64,000 nt of DNA from Alphaproteobacteria bacterium (lineage in GTDB: Bacteria; Pseudomonadota; Alphaproteobacteria; Reyranellales; Reyranellaceae). The DNA is taken from contig JAHBYP010000001.1 in the NCBI GenBank assembly GCA_019635875.1, positions 558,001 through 622,000 of the forward strand, in the 5' to 3' direction. Below the pieces are notes generated by a model. The model was not told where the DNA came from. It did no database searches and worked only from the letters and a program-made list of their open reading frames with translations. Positions 45,678 to 54,291 of the stretch are shown piece after piece (within the stretch, counting starts at the first letter, position 1; each line of letters starts with the position of its first letter). The translations under genes were made by a program, and so were the position numbers.

Positions 45678-47879
45678 ATGCGCCTTCGCCAAGACATAGC
45701 CGCGCCTGTCCCCGTGAATTCGGTGGACGCCCTTTCTCCCCGAGCGGGGGAAAGTGCAGCGACGCTCGCGCGACTGGTTCTCGCTCTCGCACTGTTGATG
45801 TCCGTCCTCGGTGCCGGCGCTCCCGCCCGTGCCGCCGGCTCCGACTGGGTGAAGACAGAGCAGACCGAGCTGCGGCTGGTCTCGGCGGTCGACGCGGTGG
45901 GCGATTCGCGAACCGTGACGCTCGGCCTGCATTTCCGCATGAAGCCGGGCTGGAAGATCTACTGGCGCTCGCCCGGCGACGCAGGCTACCCGCCCTCGAT
46001 CGACTGGAAAGGCTCGGCCAATCTGGAAAAGGCCAGCCTGCTGTGGCCGGCGCCCTACCGCTTCGATGTCTCCGGCCTGACCACCCTGGGCTACAAGGAC
46101 GAGGTCGTGCTGCCGCTCGCCGCCACCCTGGTCAAGGCGGGCGACGCGCTCTCGCTGCGCGCCTCGGTCGACTACCTCACCTGCGACGACGTCTGCATTC
46201 CCTACACCGCGAAGCTGGAGCTCGACCTGCCGGCGGGGGCGGGCTCGCCGTCGGCGGAAGCGCCGATGATCGGTGACTTCCTCGCGCGCCAGCCCGCGAC
46301 CACGGGCTTGAGCATCGAGCGGGCGAGCCTGCGCGACGTGCCGAGGAAGGATGGCAAGCCGGGCGAGGCCATCGTCGAGGCTACCGTCAGCGCGCGGGGC
46401 GAGCGCGCCTTCGTCAAGCCCGACATCGTCGCCGAGCACGCCGCCATCGCCGTTTCCGACCCGCCGCGGGTCAGGCTCGACGATGGCGGCCGGCGCGCGG
46501 TGTTCACCTTCACGCTGGCCGGCGACAAGCTCACCGCGGCGAGCCTCGCGGGACAGAAGCTGGTGCTGACCGTGCTCGACGCGCCGCTGGCGGTCGAGGT
46601 CGAGGCGATCGCCTCGCTCGGCGCGCCGCCGCCGACGTCGTCGGCCTTCGGCGAGCTCGCGGCGATGCTGCTGGTGGCGCTGCTCGGCGGCCTGATCCTC
46701 AACGTCATGCCCTGCGTCCTGCCGGTGCTGTCGCTGAAGGTGATCGGCGCGGTGAGCCATGGCGGCCAGGCCTCATCGCGCGTGCGCGCCGGCTTCCTTG
46801 CCTCGTCGGCCGGCATCCTCGTCTCGTTCCTGGTGCTGGCCGGCGGCGCGGTCGCGCTCAAGGCCGCCGGCGCCACGGTCGGCTGGGGCATCCAGTTCCA
46901 GCAGCCGGTGTTCCTCGCCTTCATCATCGCGGTGGTGCTGCTCTTCGCGCTCAACCTCGCGGGCCTGTTCGATATCGCCTTGCCGGCATGGCTCGCCGGC
47001 GCGGCGGTGGCGGGCGAGCAACGCGCGGCGCGCTCCGAGCTCTCGGGTCATTTCGCGTCGGGCGCCTTCGCGGCCCTGCTGGCGACGCCGTGCTCGGCGC
47101 CCTTTGTCGGCACGGCGCTGACCTTTGCGCTCTCGCGCGGATCGCTGGAGACGGTGGCGATCTTCACGGCGCTGGGACTGGGTCTCGCCGCGCCGTTCCT
47201 GCTGGTGGCGGCGTTCCCCAAGCTCGCGACACGATTGCCCAAGCCCGGCGCGTGGATGCTGTGGGTGAAGCGCGTCATGGCGCTGGCCCTGTTCGCGACG
47301 GCGGTGTGGCTGTTCACCGTGCTGGGCGGCGCGGCGGGCTGGAACGCGGTCGCGGCGGTGGCCGCGATCCTGGCGGTGATGGCGCTCGCCATCGGCCTGC
47401 GCCGGCGACTCGGCGGCTTCGCGGTGCCTGTGGCCATCGCCGCCGCGGCGCTCGCCATGGCGGCGCCGCTGGTGGTGCAGGCGCCGGCGCCGGCCTCGGC
47501 GGCGGTGGCCTCCGGTCGCTGGCTGCCGCTCGATCCGGCGCGCGATATCCGGGCGCAGATCGAGGAGCGGCTGGCCGGCGGCAGGATCGTGATCGTCGAC
47601 GTCACCGCCGACTGGTGCCTCACCTGCCAGGTCAACAAGAAGCTGGTGCTCGACGCCGCCGATGTCGCCGCGAGGCTCGACCGCGACGGCGTGCTGGCGG
47701 TGCGCGCCGACTGGACCCGGCCCTCGCCGGCGATCGCGGCCTATCTCAAGGCCAATCAGCGCTTCGGCATCCCGTTCAACATCGTCTACGGCCCGGGCGC
47801 GCCGCAGGGCGTTCCGCTGCCCGAGTTGTTGAGCGTCGATCTCGTGATGGGCGCCCTCGACAAGGCCGGGCGCAAGTAG
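45678..47879 (+). CDS. Protein-disulfide reductase, DsbD/ScsB type
   Basis: Membrane protein of 733 residues that moves electrons from cytoplasmic thioredoxin to the periplasm. In order: signal peptide, DsbD alpha-like N-domain (GWKIYWRSPGDAG; cysteines in YLTCDDVCIPY), a second beta domain, a membrane domain with the two redox cysteines in NVMPCVLPVLS and ATPCSAPFVG, and a C-terminal thioredoxin-like domain with DWCLTCQVNKK. The start at 45678 follows GGAAG. Residues about 14-27 come from a short palindrome (45732-45754), lengthening the N-terminus before the signal peptide. The small DsbD-like protein at 36508 may be a partner or relative. Confidence 0.93.
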   Translation: MRLRQDIAAPVPVNSVDALSPRAGESAATLARLVLALALLMSVLGAGAPARAAGSDWVKTEQTELRLVSAVDAVGDSRTVTLGLHFRMKPGWKIYWRSPGDAGYPPSIDWKGSANLEKASLLWPAPYRFDVSGLTTLGYKDEVVLPLAATLVKAGDALSLRASVDYLTCDDVCIPYTAKLELDLPAGAGSPSAEAPMIGDFLARQPATTGLSIERASLRDVPRKDGKPGEAIVEATVSARGERAFVKPDIVAEHAAIAVSDPPRVRLDDGGRRAVFTFTLAGDKLTAASLAGQKLVLTVLDAPLAVEVEAIASLGAPPPTSSAFGELAAMLLVALLGGLILNVMPCVLPVLSLKVIGAVSHGGQASSRVRAGFLASSAGILVSFLVLAGGAVALKAAGATVGWGIQFQQPVFLAFIIAVVLLFALNLAGLFDIALPAWLAGAAVAGEQRAARSELSGHFASGAFAALLATPCSAPFVGTALTFALSRGSLETVAIFTALGLGLAAPFLLVAAFPKLATRLPKPGAWMLWVKRVMALALFATAVWLFTVLGGAAGWNAVAAVAAILAVMALAIGLRRRLGGFAVPVAIAAAALAMAAPLVVQAPAPASAAVASGRWLPLDPARDIRAQIEERLAGGRIVIVDVTADWCLTCQVNKKLVLDAADVAARLDRDGVLAVRADWTRPSPAIAAYLKANQRFGIPFNIVYGPGAPQGVPLPELLSVDLVMGALDKAGRK

Positions 47880-47912
47880 ACAAGATCGCCTCCGATCTGG
47901 GAGGCGACTTGC

Positions 47913-49250
47913 ATGCTCAGTCGCGAGGACAACGACATCCTGACGCTCACCGGCCCGGGCACGGCGATGGGCGACTATTTCCGGCGCTACTGGATTCCCT
48001 TCGCGCTGGCGTGCGAGCTGCCCGAGCGCGACGGCCCGCCGGTGCGCGTCGAGATCCTGGGCGAGAAGCTGCTGGCGTTTCGCGACAGCGAGGGCCGCGT
48101 CGGCCTGATCGAGGGCAGGTGCCCGCATCGCGGCGCCGATCTGTACTGGGGCCGCAACGAGGCATGCGGCATCCGCTGCGTCTTCCACGGCTTCAAGTTC
48201 GACGTCGAGGGCAACTGCGTCGACATGCCGATCATGGTCGAGACCGAGGCGCTGCGCGCGCGGGCGAGGATCCTCGCCTATCCGACGCTCGAGCGCGGCG
48301 GGCTGCTGTGGGCCTACATGGGTCCGGCCGAGCTGAGGCCGGCGCCGCCCGATCTCGAGTTCACGCTGGTGCCCGAAGGCCACGCCTACGTCTCGAAGAA
48401 GCTGCAGGAGTGCAACTGGGCGCAGGCGGTCGAGGGCGCGCTCGACACCGCGCATTTCTCGTTCCTGCACAACGTCATCACCACCGATGAGGCCGAAGCG
48501 AAGAAGCTGATGCGCGGGGCGGCGATCTCCCAGCAATCGGTGGCCAACGACCGCATCCGCTGGGTGCGCGACGATCGCATGCCGCGCTTCACCCTGCTGC
48601 CGCACGATGCCGGCATGACCATCGGCGCATCGCGCCGGACCGACGACAGCGACCTCTACTGGCGCATCGCGCAGTTCCTGCTGCCCAACCACGCGCTGGT
48701 GCCGAGCTCGTTCCCGGGCGAGGTCTATCACGGCCAATGCTGGGTGCCGATCGGCGACACGCATTGCTGGATCTACACCTACACCTGGCATCCCGACCGG
48801 CCGCTCAGCGATGCGGAGATCGAAGGCTACCGGACGGGCCACTCGATCCATGCCGAGGTCGACGAGAACTTCGTGCCGCTGCGCCATCGCGGCAACGAGT
48901 ACCTGATCGACCGGCAGGAGCAGAAGAGCAAGACCTATACCGGCATCAAGGGCGTGTCCGAGCAGGATTCCTGCATCCAGGACAGCCAGGGCTTCATCGC
49001 CGATCGTCAGCGCGAATTGCTCGGGCCGACCGATATCGGCGTCGTGCGCTTCCGGCAGATGATGCTGCAGGGCGCCAAGGGGCTGCGCGAGGGCCGCGAG
49101 CCGGATGCCGCCGGCAAGCCTGCCGCCTATCGTGTTCGCGGCGGCGGCTGGGTCGCGTCGGGCGGCAAGGGGCTGGAAGAGGTGATGGTCGAGCGCTTCG
49201 GCCATCCGCGGGGACTGGTCGAGGCAACCGGCCGGCAGGCGGCGGAGTAG
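47913..49250 (+). CDS. Rieske oxygenase alpha subunit, phthalate dioxygenase-like
   Basis: Aromatic ring-hydroxylating or demethylating oxygenase of 445 residues. The Rieske [2Fe-2S] site is Cys70-x-His72 in CPHRGADLYW and Cys89-x2-His92 in CVFHGF; the mononuclear iron is bound by Asp178, His181 and His186 in DTAHFSFLH. A reductase partner is not adjacent. Similar to phthalate 4,5-dioxygenase and vanillate demethylase-type enzymes, substrate unknown. It is 33 bp downstream of the dsbD-like gene, without a clear functional link. Confidence 0.9.
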   Translation: MLSREDNDILTLTGPGTAMGDYFRRYWIPFALACELPERDGPPVRVEILGEKLLAFRDSEGRVGLIEGRCPHRGADLYWGRNEACGIRCVFHGFKFDVEGNCVDMPIMVETEALRARARILAYPTLERGGLLWAYMGPAELRPAPPDLEFTLVPEGHAYVSKKLQECNWAQAVEGALDTAHFSFLHNVITTDEAEAKKLMRGAAISQQSVANDRIRWVRDDRMPRFTLLPHDAGMTIGASRRTDDSDLYWRIAQFLLPNHALVPSSFPGEVYHGQCWVPIGDTHCWIYTYTWHPDRPLSDAEIEGYRTGHSIHAEVDENFVPLRHRGNEYLIDRQEQKSKTYTGIKGVSEQDSCIQDSQGFIADRQRELLGPTDIGVVRFRQMMLQGAKGLREGREPDAAGKPAAYRVRGGGWVASGGKGLEEVMVERFGHPRGLVEATGRQAAE

Positions 49251-49343
49251 GGTGGCACGGATGGACAAATCCCGCGCGCGACCCTAGGTAGGGGATGGCC
49301 GTCCGGTCGTGGCGGCTGCTGTTCCGTCAAGGAGACAACATCA

Positions 49344-49826
49344 ATGGTCAAGGTCGGCGACAAGGTGCCGAGCGCGACGTTGAGGTATCTGGGGCCGGAA
49401 GGGCCCAAGACGATCTCGACCGACGAGCTCTTCGCATCGGGCAAGAAAGTGGTGGCCTTCGCGCTTCCCGGCGCGTTCACTCCCACCTGAAGCGCCAAGC
49501 ATGTGCCAGGTTTTCTGGCCAACCACGACGCGCTGAAGGGTAAAGGTATCGACACGATCGCCTGCATTTCCGTCAACGACGCCTTCGTCATGGGCGCCTG
49601 GGCCAAGAGCACGGGCACCGGCGAGAAGGTGATGATGCTGGGCGACGGCAATGGCGAGTTCACTGAGAAGATGGGGCTGACGCTCGACGCCACCCGCAAC
49701 GGCCTGGGCAAGCGTTCGCAGCGCTACGCCATGGTGGTCGAGGACGGCGTCATCAAGCAGCTCCATGTCGAGGCGCCGGGCGCCTTCGAGGTCTCGAGCG
49801 CCGAGGCTGTTCTCAAGGGTCTCTGA
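49344..49826 (+). CDS. Selenocysteine-containing peroxiredoxin, Prx5/type II (UGA-recoded)
   Basis: A single frame of 160 sense codons with one internal TGA at 49488-49490 (codon 49). The TGA stands exactly at the peroxidatic cysteine: [16 protein letters not shown], where the next gene's otherwise similar protein has Cys48 in PGAFTPTCSAKH. The frame remains open and well conserved on both sides, ending with [10 protein letters not shown] as in the paralogue, and the second cysteine (Cys74) of type II peroxiredoxins is kept. The 49488 TGA is followed at once by a bacterial SECIS-like stem-loop. It should reduce peroxides with a selenol; selenium genes (selA, selB, selC, selD) are not in the window. 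GGAGA lies upstream of the ATG. If not recoded it would be a 48-residue fragment. Confidence 0.85.
49491..49534 (+). promoter_or_regulatory. Bacterial SECIS-like stem-loop after the in-frame TGA
   Basis: Begins at the first base after the TGA. The lower stem AGCGC (49491-49495) pairs with GCGCT (49530-49534). The upper stem GCCAG (49505-49509) pairs with CTGGC (49515-49519) and the apical loop is GTTTT, so a G and U open the loop. From TGA to the loop is 19 nt, within the known range for bacterial elements bound by SelB. The interior loops allow further G-C and U-A pairs beside the upper stem. Confidence 0.7.
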
Positions 49827-49901
49827 ACGGGGTGGCATCGGCCCTCGCCGCCCCGATAAGATGGAGCGGTGAGGGCCGATGTGCTCCGAGGAGAGACCGA
49901 G

Positions 49902-50381
49902 ATGATCAAGGTAGGCGACCGCATTCCGACGGCGACGCTGCGCGAGAAGACCGCCGAGGGCGTCAAGCCCGTCACCACGGACGAGCTGTTCAAGGGCAGG
50001 AAGGTGGCGCTGTTCGCGCTGCCCGGCGCCTTTACGCCGACATGCTCGGCCAAGCACGTGCCGAGCTTCGTCAACAACGCCGACGCGCTGAAGGCCAAGG
50101 GCATCAGCGACATCGTCTGCGTCTCGGTCAACGACGCCTTCGTCATGGAGGCCTGGGGCAAGGACCAGAAGGCCGAGGGCAAGGTGCGCATGCTGGCCGA
50201 CGGCAATGGCGAGTTCTCCGAGGCGCTCGGGCTGACCTTCGACGCCTCCGGCTTCGGCATGGGCAAGCGCTCGCAGCGCTACGCCATGGTGGTCGATGAC
50301 GGCGTGGTCAAGGCGCTGAACGTCGAGAAGCCCGGTGCCTTCGAGGTGTCGAGCGGCGACGCGGTGCTCAAGGCGCTCTGA
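49902..50381 (+). CDS. Peroxiredoxin, Prx5/type II, cysteine form
   Basis: Thiol peroxidase of 159 residues with peroxidatic Cys48 in PGAFTPTCSAKHVPSF and a second Cys73 in IVCVSVND, as in plant type II and human Prx5 enzymes. It is strongly similar to the selenocysteine form encoded 75 bp upstream. The ATG at 49902 follows GAGGAGAG. The two genes probably arose by duplication. Confidence 0.95.
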   Translation: MIKVGDRIPTATLREKTAEGVKPVTTDELFKGRKVALFALPGAFTPTCSAKHVPSFVNNADALKAKGISDIVCVSVNDAFVMEAWGKDQKAEGKVRMLADGNGEFSEALGLTFDASGFGMGKRSQRYAMVVDDGVVKALNVEKPGAFEVSSGDAVLKAL

Positions 50382-50442
50382 GCTCCACGACGATGACAGG
50401 AGAGCAGGGGCGGCCGGCAACGAGCCGCCCCTGTCGCTTGTG

Positions 50443-51306
50443 ATGGACCGAATCGCCGACCTGCCGTGCTGGCGCGGCCGCATCGAGATCGCGCCGCTCG
50501 CCGGCGGCATGACCAACAGCAATTTCCTGGTGACCGATTCCGGCCGGCGCTACGTCGTGCGCCTGGGCGAGGATATCCCGCTGCACGGCGTGATGCGCTT
50601 CAACGAGCTGGCCGCCTCGCGCGCCGCGCACGAGGCCGGCCTGTCGCCGGCCGTGATCCACGCCGAGCCGGGCGCGATGGTGCTGGACTACATCGACGGC
50701 CGCGCCCTCACGCCCGGGGATGTGCGCGATCCCGCCCGCCTGGCGCCGATCGTCGAGCTGATCCGCCGCTGCCATCGCGACATTCCGCGCTTCCTGCGCG
50801 GGCCCCTGCTGGCGTTCAACGTCTTCCACGTCCTGCGCGACTACATGGCGACATTGCTCGATGGCGGGTCGCCTTACGTGACGCAGATCGCCGGCTGGAC
50901 CGACCGCGCCATGCTGCTTGAGGCGGCGGTGGGCCCGATCGACCTGGTCTTCGGCCACAACGATCTGCTGGCCGGCAACCTGCTCGACGATGGCAATCGG
51001 CTGTGGCTGATCGACTGGGACTACGCCGGCTTCAACTCGCCGCTGTTCGATCTCGGCGGCCTGGCGTCGAACAACGGCTTCGACGCCGCGCACGAACGCG
51101 CGCTGCTGACGCGCTATTTCGGCCAGGCGCCCGATGACCTGATGATGCGCCGCTACGCGGCGATGAAGTGCGCCTCGCTGATGCGCGAGACGCTGTGGAG
51201 CATGGTCTCGGAGCTGACGTCCAGGGTGAGCGACGTCGATTTCGCCGCCTACACCCGCGAGAACCGCGCCCGCTTCGAGGCCGCGTGGGCCGCGTTCGGC
51301 GATTAG
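50443..51306 (+). CDS. Choline/aminoglycoside kinase-like phosphotransferase
   Basis: Protein of 287 residues with the protein-kinase-like phosphotransferase fold: AGGMTNSNFLVTDSGRRYVVRLG (first 45 residues), the catalytic loop VFGHNDLLAGNLLDD and metal site LWLIDWDYAGFN. These match the choline/ethanolamine kinase and APH family, substrate likely choline, an amino alcohol or an antibiotic-like molecule. Start ATG 50443 or GTG 50440; no strong ribosome site. Ends at a large palindromic repeat. Confidence 0.85.
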   Translation: MDRIADLPCWRGRIEIAPLAGGMTNSNFLVTDSGRRYVVRLGEDIPLHGVMRFNELAASRAAHEAGLSPAVIHAEPGAMVLDYIDGRALTPGDVRDPARLAPIVELIRRCHRDIPRFLRGPLLAFNVFHVLRDYMATLLDGGSPYVTQIAGWTDRAMLLEAAVGPIDLVFGHNDLLAGNLLDDGNRLWLIDWDYAGFNSPLFDLGGLASNNGFDAAHERALLTRYFGQAPDDLMMRRYAAMKCASLMRETLWSMVSELTSRVSDVDFAAYTRENRARFEAAWAAFGD

Positions 51307-51313
51307 GTCACAG

Positions 51314-51381
51314 CTGTCATCCCGAGCGCAGCGAGGGATCCAGGGTAATCGCTAGATCCCTCGCTGCGCTCGGGATGACAG
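51314..51381. repeat. Perfect 27-bp-arm palindrome (GTCATCCCGAGCGCAGCG type)
   Basis: Arms 51314-51340 and 51355-51381 are exact inverted copies beginning CTGTCATCCCGAGCGCAGCG, with a 14-nt loop. It lies between the convergent kinase-like gene and rnhA, 7 bp and 4 bp from their ends. A second copy is at 62561-62630 and a half copy at 27001-27025. Confidence 0.85.
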
Positions 51382-51384
51382 GCG

Positions 51385-51849
51385 TCAGAGATCCGACAGC
51401 TTCGCCAGCGCGCGCAGTCGCTTGACCTCGGCGCGCGCCAGCGCGTCGGCGCGCTCGTTCTCGGGGTGGCCGGAATGGCCCTTCACCCACAGCCATTCAA
51501 CGCGGTGCGGCGCCATTGCGGTCTCGAGCCGGCGCCAAAGGTCTTCGTTCTTCACCGGCTTCCTGTCGGCCGTCTTCCAGCCGTTGCGGCGCCAGCCATG
51601 GATCCACTTGGTGATGCCGTCGCGCAGATAGCCGCTGTCGGTGTGCAGGCGCACCTTGGTTGGTCGCTTCAGCGCCTCGAGCGCCTGGATCGCCGCCATC
51701 ATCTCCATGCGGTTGTTGGTGGTCGCCGCCTCGCCGCCGGAGATCTCCTTCTCGACCGTGCCCTTGCGCAGCAACGCGCCCCAGCCGCCTGGCCCGGGAT
51801 TTCCGCTGCAGGCGCCGTCGGTGAAAATGTCGACCACGTCGCCGCTCAC
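51385..51849 (-). CDS. rnhA: Ribonuclease HI
   Basis: Removes RNA from RNA-DNA hybrids. The 154-residue protein has the full set of metal-binding residues Asp11 ([11 protein letters not shown]), Glu49 (NNRMEMMA), Asp70 (LHTDSGYL) and Asp134 (NERADALA), and His124 in KGHSGHPEN. Its start overlaps the stop of thrB by ATGA. ispH-thrB-rnhA order is conserved in alphaproteobacteria. Confidence 0.97.
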   Translation of the reverse strand: MSGDVVDIFTDGACSGNPGPGGWGALLRKGTVEKEISGGEAATTNNRMEMMAAIQALEALKRPTKVRLHTDSGYLRDGITKWIHGWRRNGWKTADRKPVKNEDLWRRLETAMAPHRVEWLWVKGHSGHPENERADALARAEVKRLRALAKLSDL

Positions 51850-52805
51850 AGCCCGTATCCCGAGGCCGAGCCGACATTGCGGTGGAAGCGCAGGCGCGCG
51901 AGGTACTCCAGCGGATCCTTGCGCTTGACCATCGCGCCCGCCGGCGTGTGCAGCCAGTCGTAGAGGCGTGTCAGCAGGAAGCGCAGCGCCGAGCCGCGCG
52001 CCAAGGTCGGCAGCGCGTCGCGCTCAGCCTGGCTCAGGGGGCGTACGCGCTGATAGCCGGCGAGCAGGGCACGGGCCTTGGTAACGTTGAAGCTCCTGTC
52101 GGGCTCGAAGCACCAGGCGTTGAGGCAAATGGCGACGTCGTAGGCCAGGAGGTCGTTGCAGGCGAAGTAGAAGTCGAAGATGCCGCTGAGCTTGCCGTCG
52201 AGGAAGAAAACGTTGTCCTGGAACAGGTCGGCATGGATCACGCCCTCGGGCAGAGCGCGCGGCCAGTTGCGATCGAAGAAATCGAGTTCACCTGCGAGTT
52301 CCTCGGCGAGGCCGTGCATCACTTCGTGTGCGCGTGCCTTGCTGCCGTCGTACAGCGGCCGCCAGCCCGGAACCGACAATGCATTGGGGCGCCGCAGGGT
52401 GAAGCCCTCGCCGGCGAGGTGGAGCTTCGCCATCGCCTCGCCGACCGGTCCGCAATGGGCGGTTTCGATGCGTCGTGGCCACAGACCGGAGAGAAAGGTC
52501 ACCATCGCTGCCGGCCGGCCGGCGATGGTGCGCAGCGCCTTTCCGTCGCGGCCGTGGATCGGCGTCGGGCAGGGAATGCCGCGCGCCGCGAGATGCTCCA
52601 TCAGGCCGAGGAAGAACGGCAGGTCGTTCGGATCGACGCGCTTCTCGTACAGCGTCAGCATGAAGGTGCCGCGCTCGGTGGTCAGCACGTAGTTCGAGTT
52701 CTCGACGCCTTCTGCGATGCCCTTCAGCGAGGTCGCGTGACCGATGTCGTACTGGGCCAGGAACGCATCCACATCCTCGTCGGAGACTTCCGTGTAGACC
52801 GCCAT
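51846..52805 (-). CDS. thrB: Homoserine kinase
   Basis: Alphaproteobacterial type (kinase-like fold, not GHMP) homoserine kinase for threonine synthesis, 319 residues. [20 protein letters not shown] at the start, [21 protein letters not shown], the catalytic loop [14 protein letters not shown] and metal segment [14 protein letters not shown] are typical. The ATG at 52805 gives the usual start. Between it and ispH is a palindromic repeat block. Confidence 0.95.
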   Translation of the reverse strand: MAVYTEVSDEDVDAFLAQYDIGHATSLKGIAEGVENSNYVLTTERGTFMLTLYEKRVDPNDLPFFLGLMEHLAARGIPCPTPIHGRDGKALRTIAGRPAAMVTFLSGLWPRRIETAHCGPVGEAMAKLHLAGEGFTLRRPNALSVPGWRPLYDGSKARAHEVMHGLAEELAGELDFFDRNWPRALPEGVIHADLFQDNVFFLDGKLSGIFDFYFACNDLLAYDVAICLNAWCFEPDRSFNVTKARALLAGYQRVRPLSQAERDALPTLARGSALRFLLTRLYDWLHTPAGAMVKRKDPLEYLARLRFHRNVGSASGYGL

Positions 52806-52828
52806 GACGCGCCTTATGTGGCCTTCAT

Positions 52829-52956
52829 CTTCCCCCGGAGGGGGAAGGTGGCAGCGCGAAGCGCTGACGGAAGGGGGATGTCGAAGACGAACAGAGGAGC
52901 CCGTTTTCGACATCCCCCTTCCGCCCTCCGGGCACCTTCCCCGTCCGGGGGAAGGG
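52829..52956. repeat. Compound CTTCCCCCGG palindromic repeat
   Basis: Outer arms CTTCCCCCGGAGGGGGAAGG and a mirrored copy near 52935-52955; an inner pair GGAAGGGGGATGTCGAA / TTCGACATCCCCCTTCC. It fills the gap between ispH and thrB. A related block of 129 bp is at 61132-61260, inside a coding region. Confidence 0.75.
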
Positions 52957-52974
52957 AATACACGAACACGCCCA

Positions 52975-53946
52975 TCAAGCCACCAGCGCGCGCGGCAGCT
53001 TGAAGACCACGCTCTCCTCGGTCACGCGCACTTCCTCGATGACGACATCGAAGCGCGCGCGGCAGGCGGCGATCAGCTCGTCCACCAGCACTTCGGGGGC
53101 CGAAGCGCCGGCGGTGACGCCAAGGCGCGACACGCCCTGCAGCCAGTTCCAGTCGAGATCGGCGGCGCGTCGCACCAGCGTCGCCCTGGGGCAGCCGTAG
53201 GTCTTCGCCACCTCGACCAGGCGCATCGAGTTCGAGGAATTGGGCGCGCCGATCACCACCAGCGCCTCGCAGCGTGGCGCGATCGCCTTCACCGCCGCCT
53301 GGCGGTTGGTGGTGGCGTAGCAGATGTCCTCGATCTTGGGCCCCTGCATGCGCGGGAAACGCCGCTGCAGGATGGCGACGATGCCGGCGGTGTCGTCGAC
53401 CGACAGCGTGGTCTGGGTGGCGAAGGCGAGATTCTCGGGATCGGGCACCTGCACCGTCTCGGCCTGGGCGGCGTCCTCGACCAGGATCACGGCGCCTTCG
53501 GGCAGCTGGCCCATGGTGCCGATCACTTCGGGATGGCCGCGATGGCCGATCAGCAGGATGGTGCGGCCCGCGGCATGATGGCGCTCGGATTCGCGGTGCA
53601 CCTTGGAGACCAGCGGGCAGGTGGCGTCGACATAGAGCAGGGTGCGGCGTTGCGCCTCAGCCGGTACCGACTTGGGCACGCCATGGGCGCTGAACACGAC
53701 TGGCCGGTCGTCGGGCACGGCGTCGAGCTCGTCGACGAACACCGCGCCCTTGGCCTCGAGATTTTCGACCACGAAGCGGTTGTGCACGATCTCGTGGCGC
53801 ACATAGACCGGCCGTCCGTACTTCTCCAGCGCGCGCTCGACGATCTGGATGGCACGGTCGACGCCGGCGCAGAAGCCGCGCGGGCTGGCCAGCAGCAGTG
53901 TGAGAAGCGGCCGCTGGGCGGGGGAAGGGGGCTGGACGACATTCAT
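52975..53946 (-). CDS. ispH: 4-hydroxy-3-methylbut-2-enyl diphosphate reductase
   Basis: Last enzyme of the MEP isoprenoid pathway, a [4Fe-4S] protein making IPP and DMAPP. The 323-residue protein has Cys26 in GFCAGV, the second Cys in DATCPLV and the third in [10 protein letters not shown], plus [17 protein letters not shown] and NSSNSMRL. The start ATG is at 53946. Confidence 0.97.
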   Translation of the reverse strand: MNVVQPPSPAQRPLLTLLLASPRGFCAGVDRAIQIVERALEKYGRPVYVRHEIVHNRFVVENLEAKGAVFVDELDAVPDDRPVVFSAHGVPKSVPAEAQRRTLLYVDATCPLVSKVHRESERHHAAGRTILLIGHRGHPEVIGTMGQLPEGAVILVEDAAQAETVQVPDPENLAFATQTTLSVDDTAGIVAILQRRFPRMQGPKIEDICYATTNRQAAVKAIAPRCEALVVIGAPNSSNSMRLVEVAKTYGCPRATLVRRAADLDWNWLQGVSRLGVTAGASAPEVLVDELIAACRARFDVVIEEVRVTEESVVFKLPRALVA

Positions 53947-54023
53947 GGGCGATCCCTAGGATCGCACCTATGGCGCAGCGGGCGTGACCCTGTCAAAGCG
54001 CCCCCTGGCGAAGGATGAAACCC

Positions 54024-54263
54024 ATGACCAGCCCTGTAGCAGCCGGCACGGCGCCGATCAAAGTCAGCCTCGAGAGTGGCAAGGATTACTGGTGGTGCGC
54101 CTGCGGGCGCTCGGCCAAGCAGCCGTTCTGCGACGGCTCGCACAAGGCCGTCGGCCTGGCGCCGCTGAAATACACGGCGCAGCGGGACGGCGACCACTGG
54201 CTCTGCATGTGCAAGGGCACGAAGAATTCTCCGCTGTGCGACGGCACCCACAAGACGCTATGA
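54024..54263 (+). CDS. Double CDGSH iron-sulfur protein
   Basis: Small protein of 79 residues with two CDGSH motifs, CACGRSAKQPFCDGSH and CMCKGTKNSPLCDGTH, each expected to bind a [2Fe-2S] cluster by three Cys and one His. The role is in iron-sulfur or redox homeostasis. ATG 54024 follows AAGGA at 8 nt; an in-frame ATG at 54015 lacks one. Divergent from ispH, itself an iron-sulfur enzyme. Confidence 0.93.
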   Translation: MTSPVAAGTAPIKVSLESGKDYWWCACGRSAKQPFCDGSHKAVGLAPLKYTAQRDGDHWLCMCKGTKNSPLCDGTHKTL

Positions 54264-54291
54264 GGACGCCGTCCTTCGGTCTGCTGCGGTG

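Noticed and set aside
46773-49268. An 831-codon open frame on the minus strand over dsbD and the Rieske gene
   Set aside because: Composition is that of a shadow frame, and both plus-strand genes show full catalytic motifs.
49344-49490. Pseudogene with a nonsense mutation in place of a selenoprotein
   Set aside because: Considered as the main alternative. The downstream frame and motifs are intact, the TGA sits exactly at the catalytic Cys, and a SECIS-like hairpin follows, so recoding is the better explanation; it is not excluded without the sel genes.
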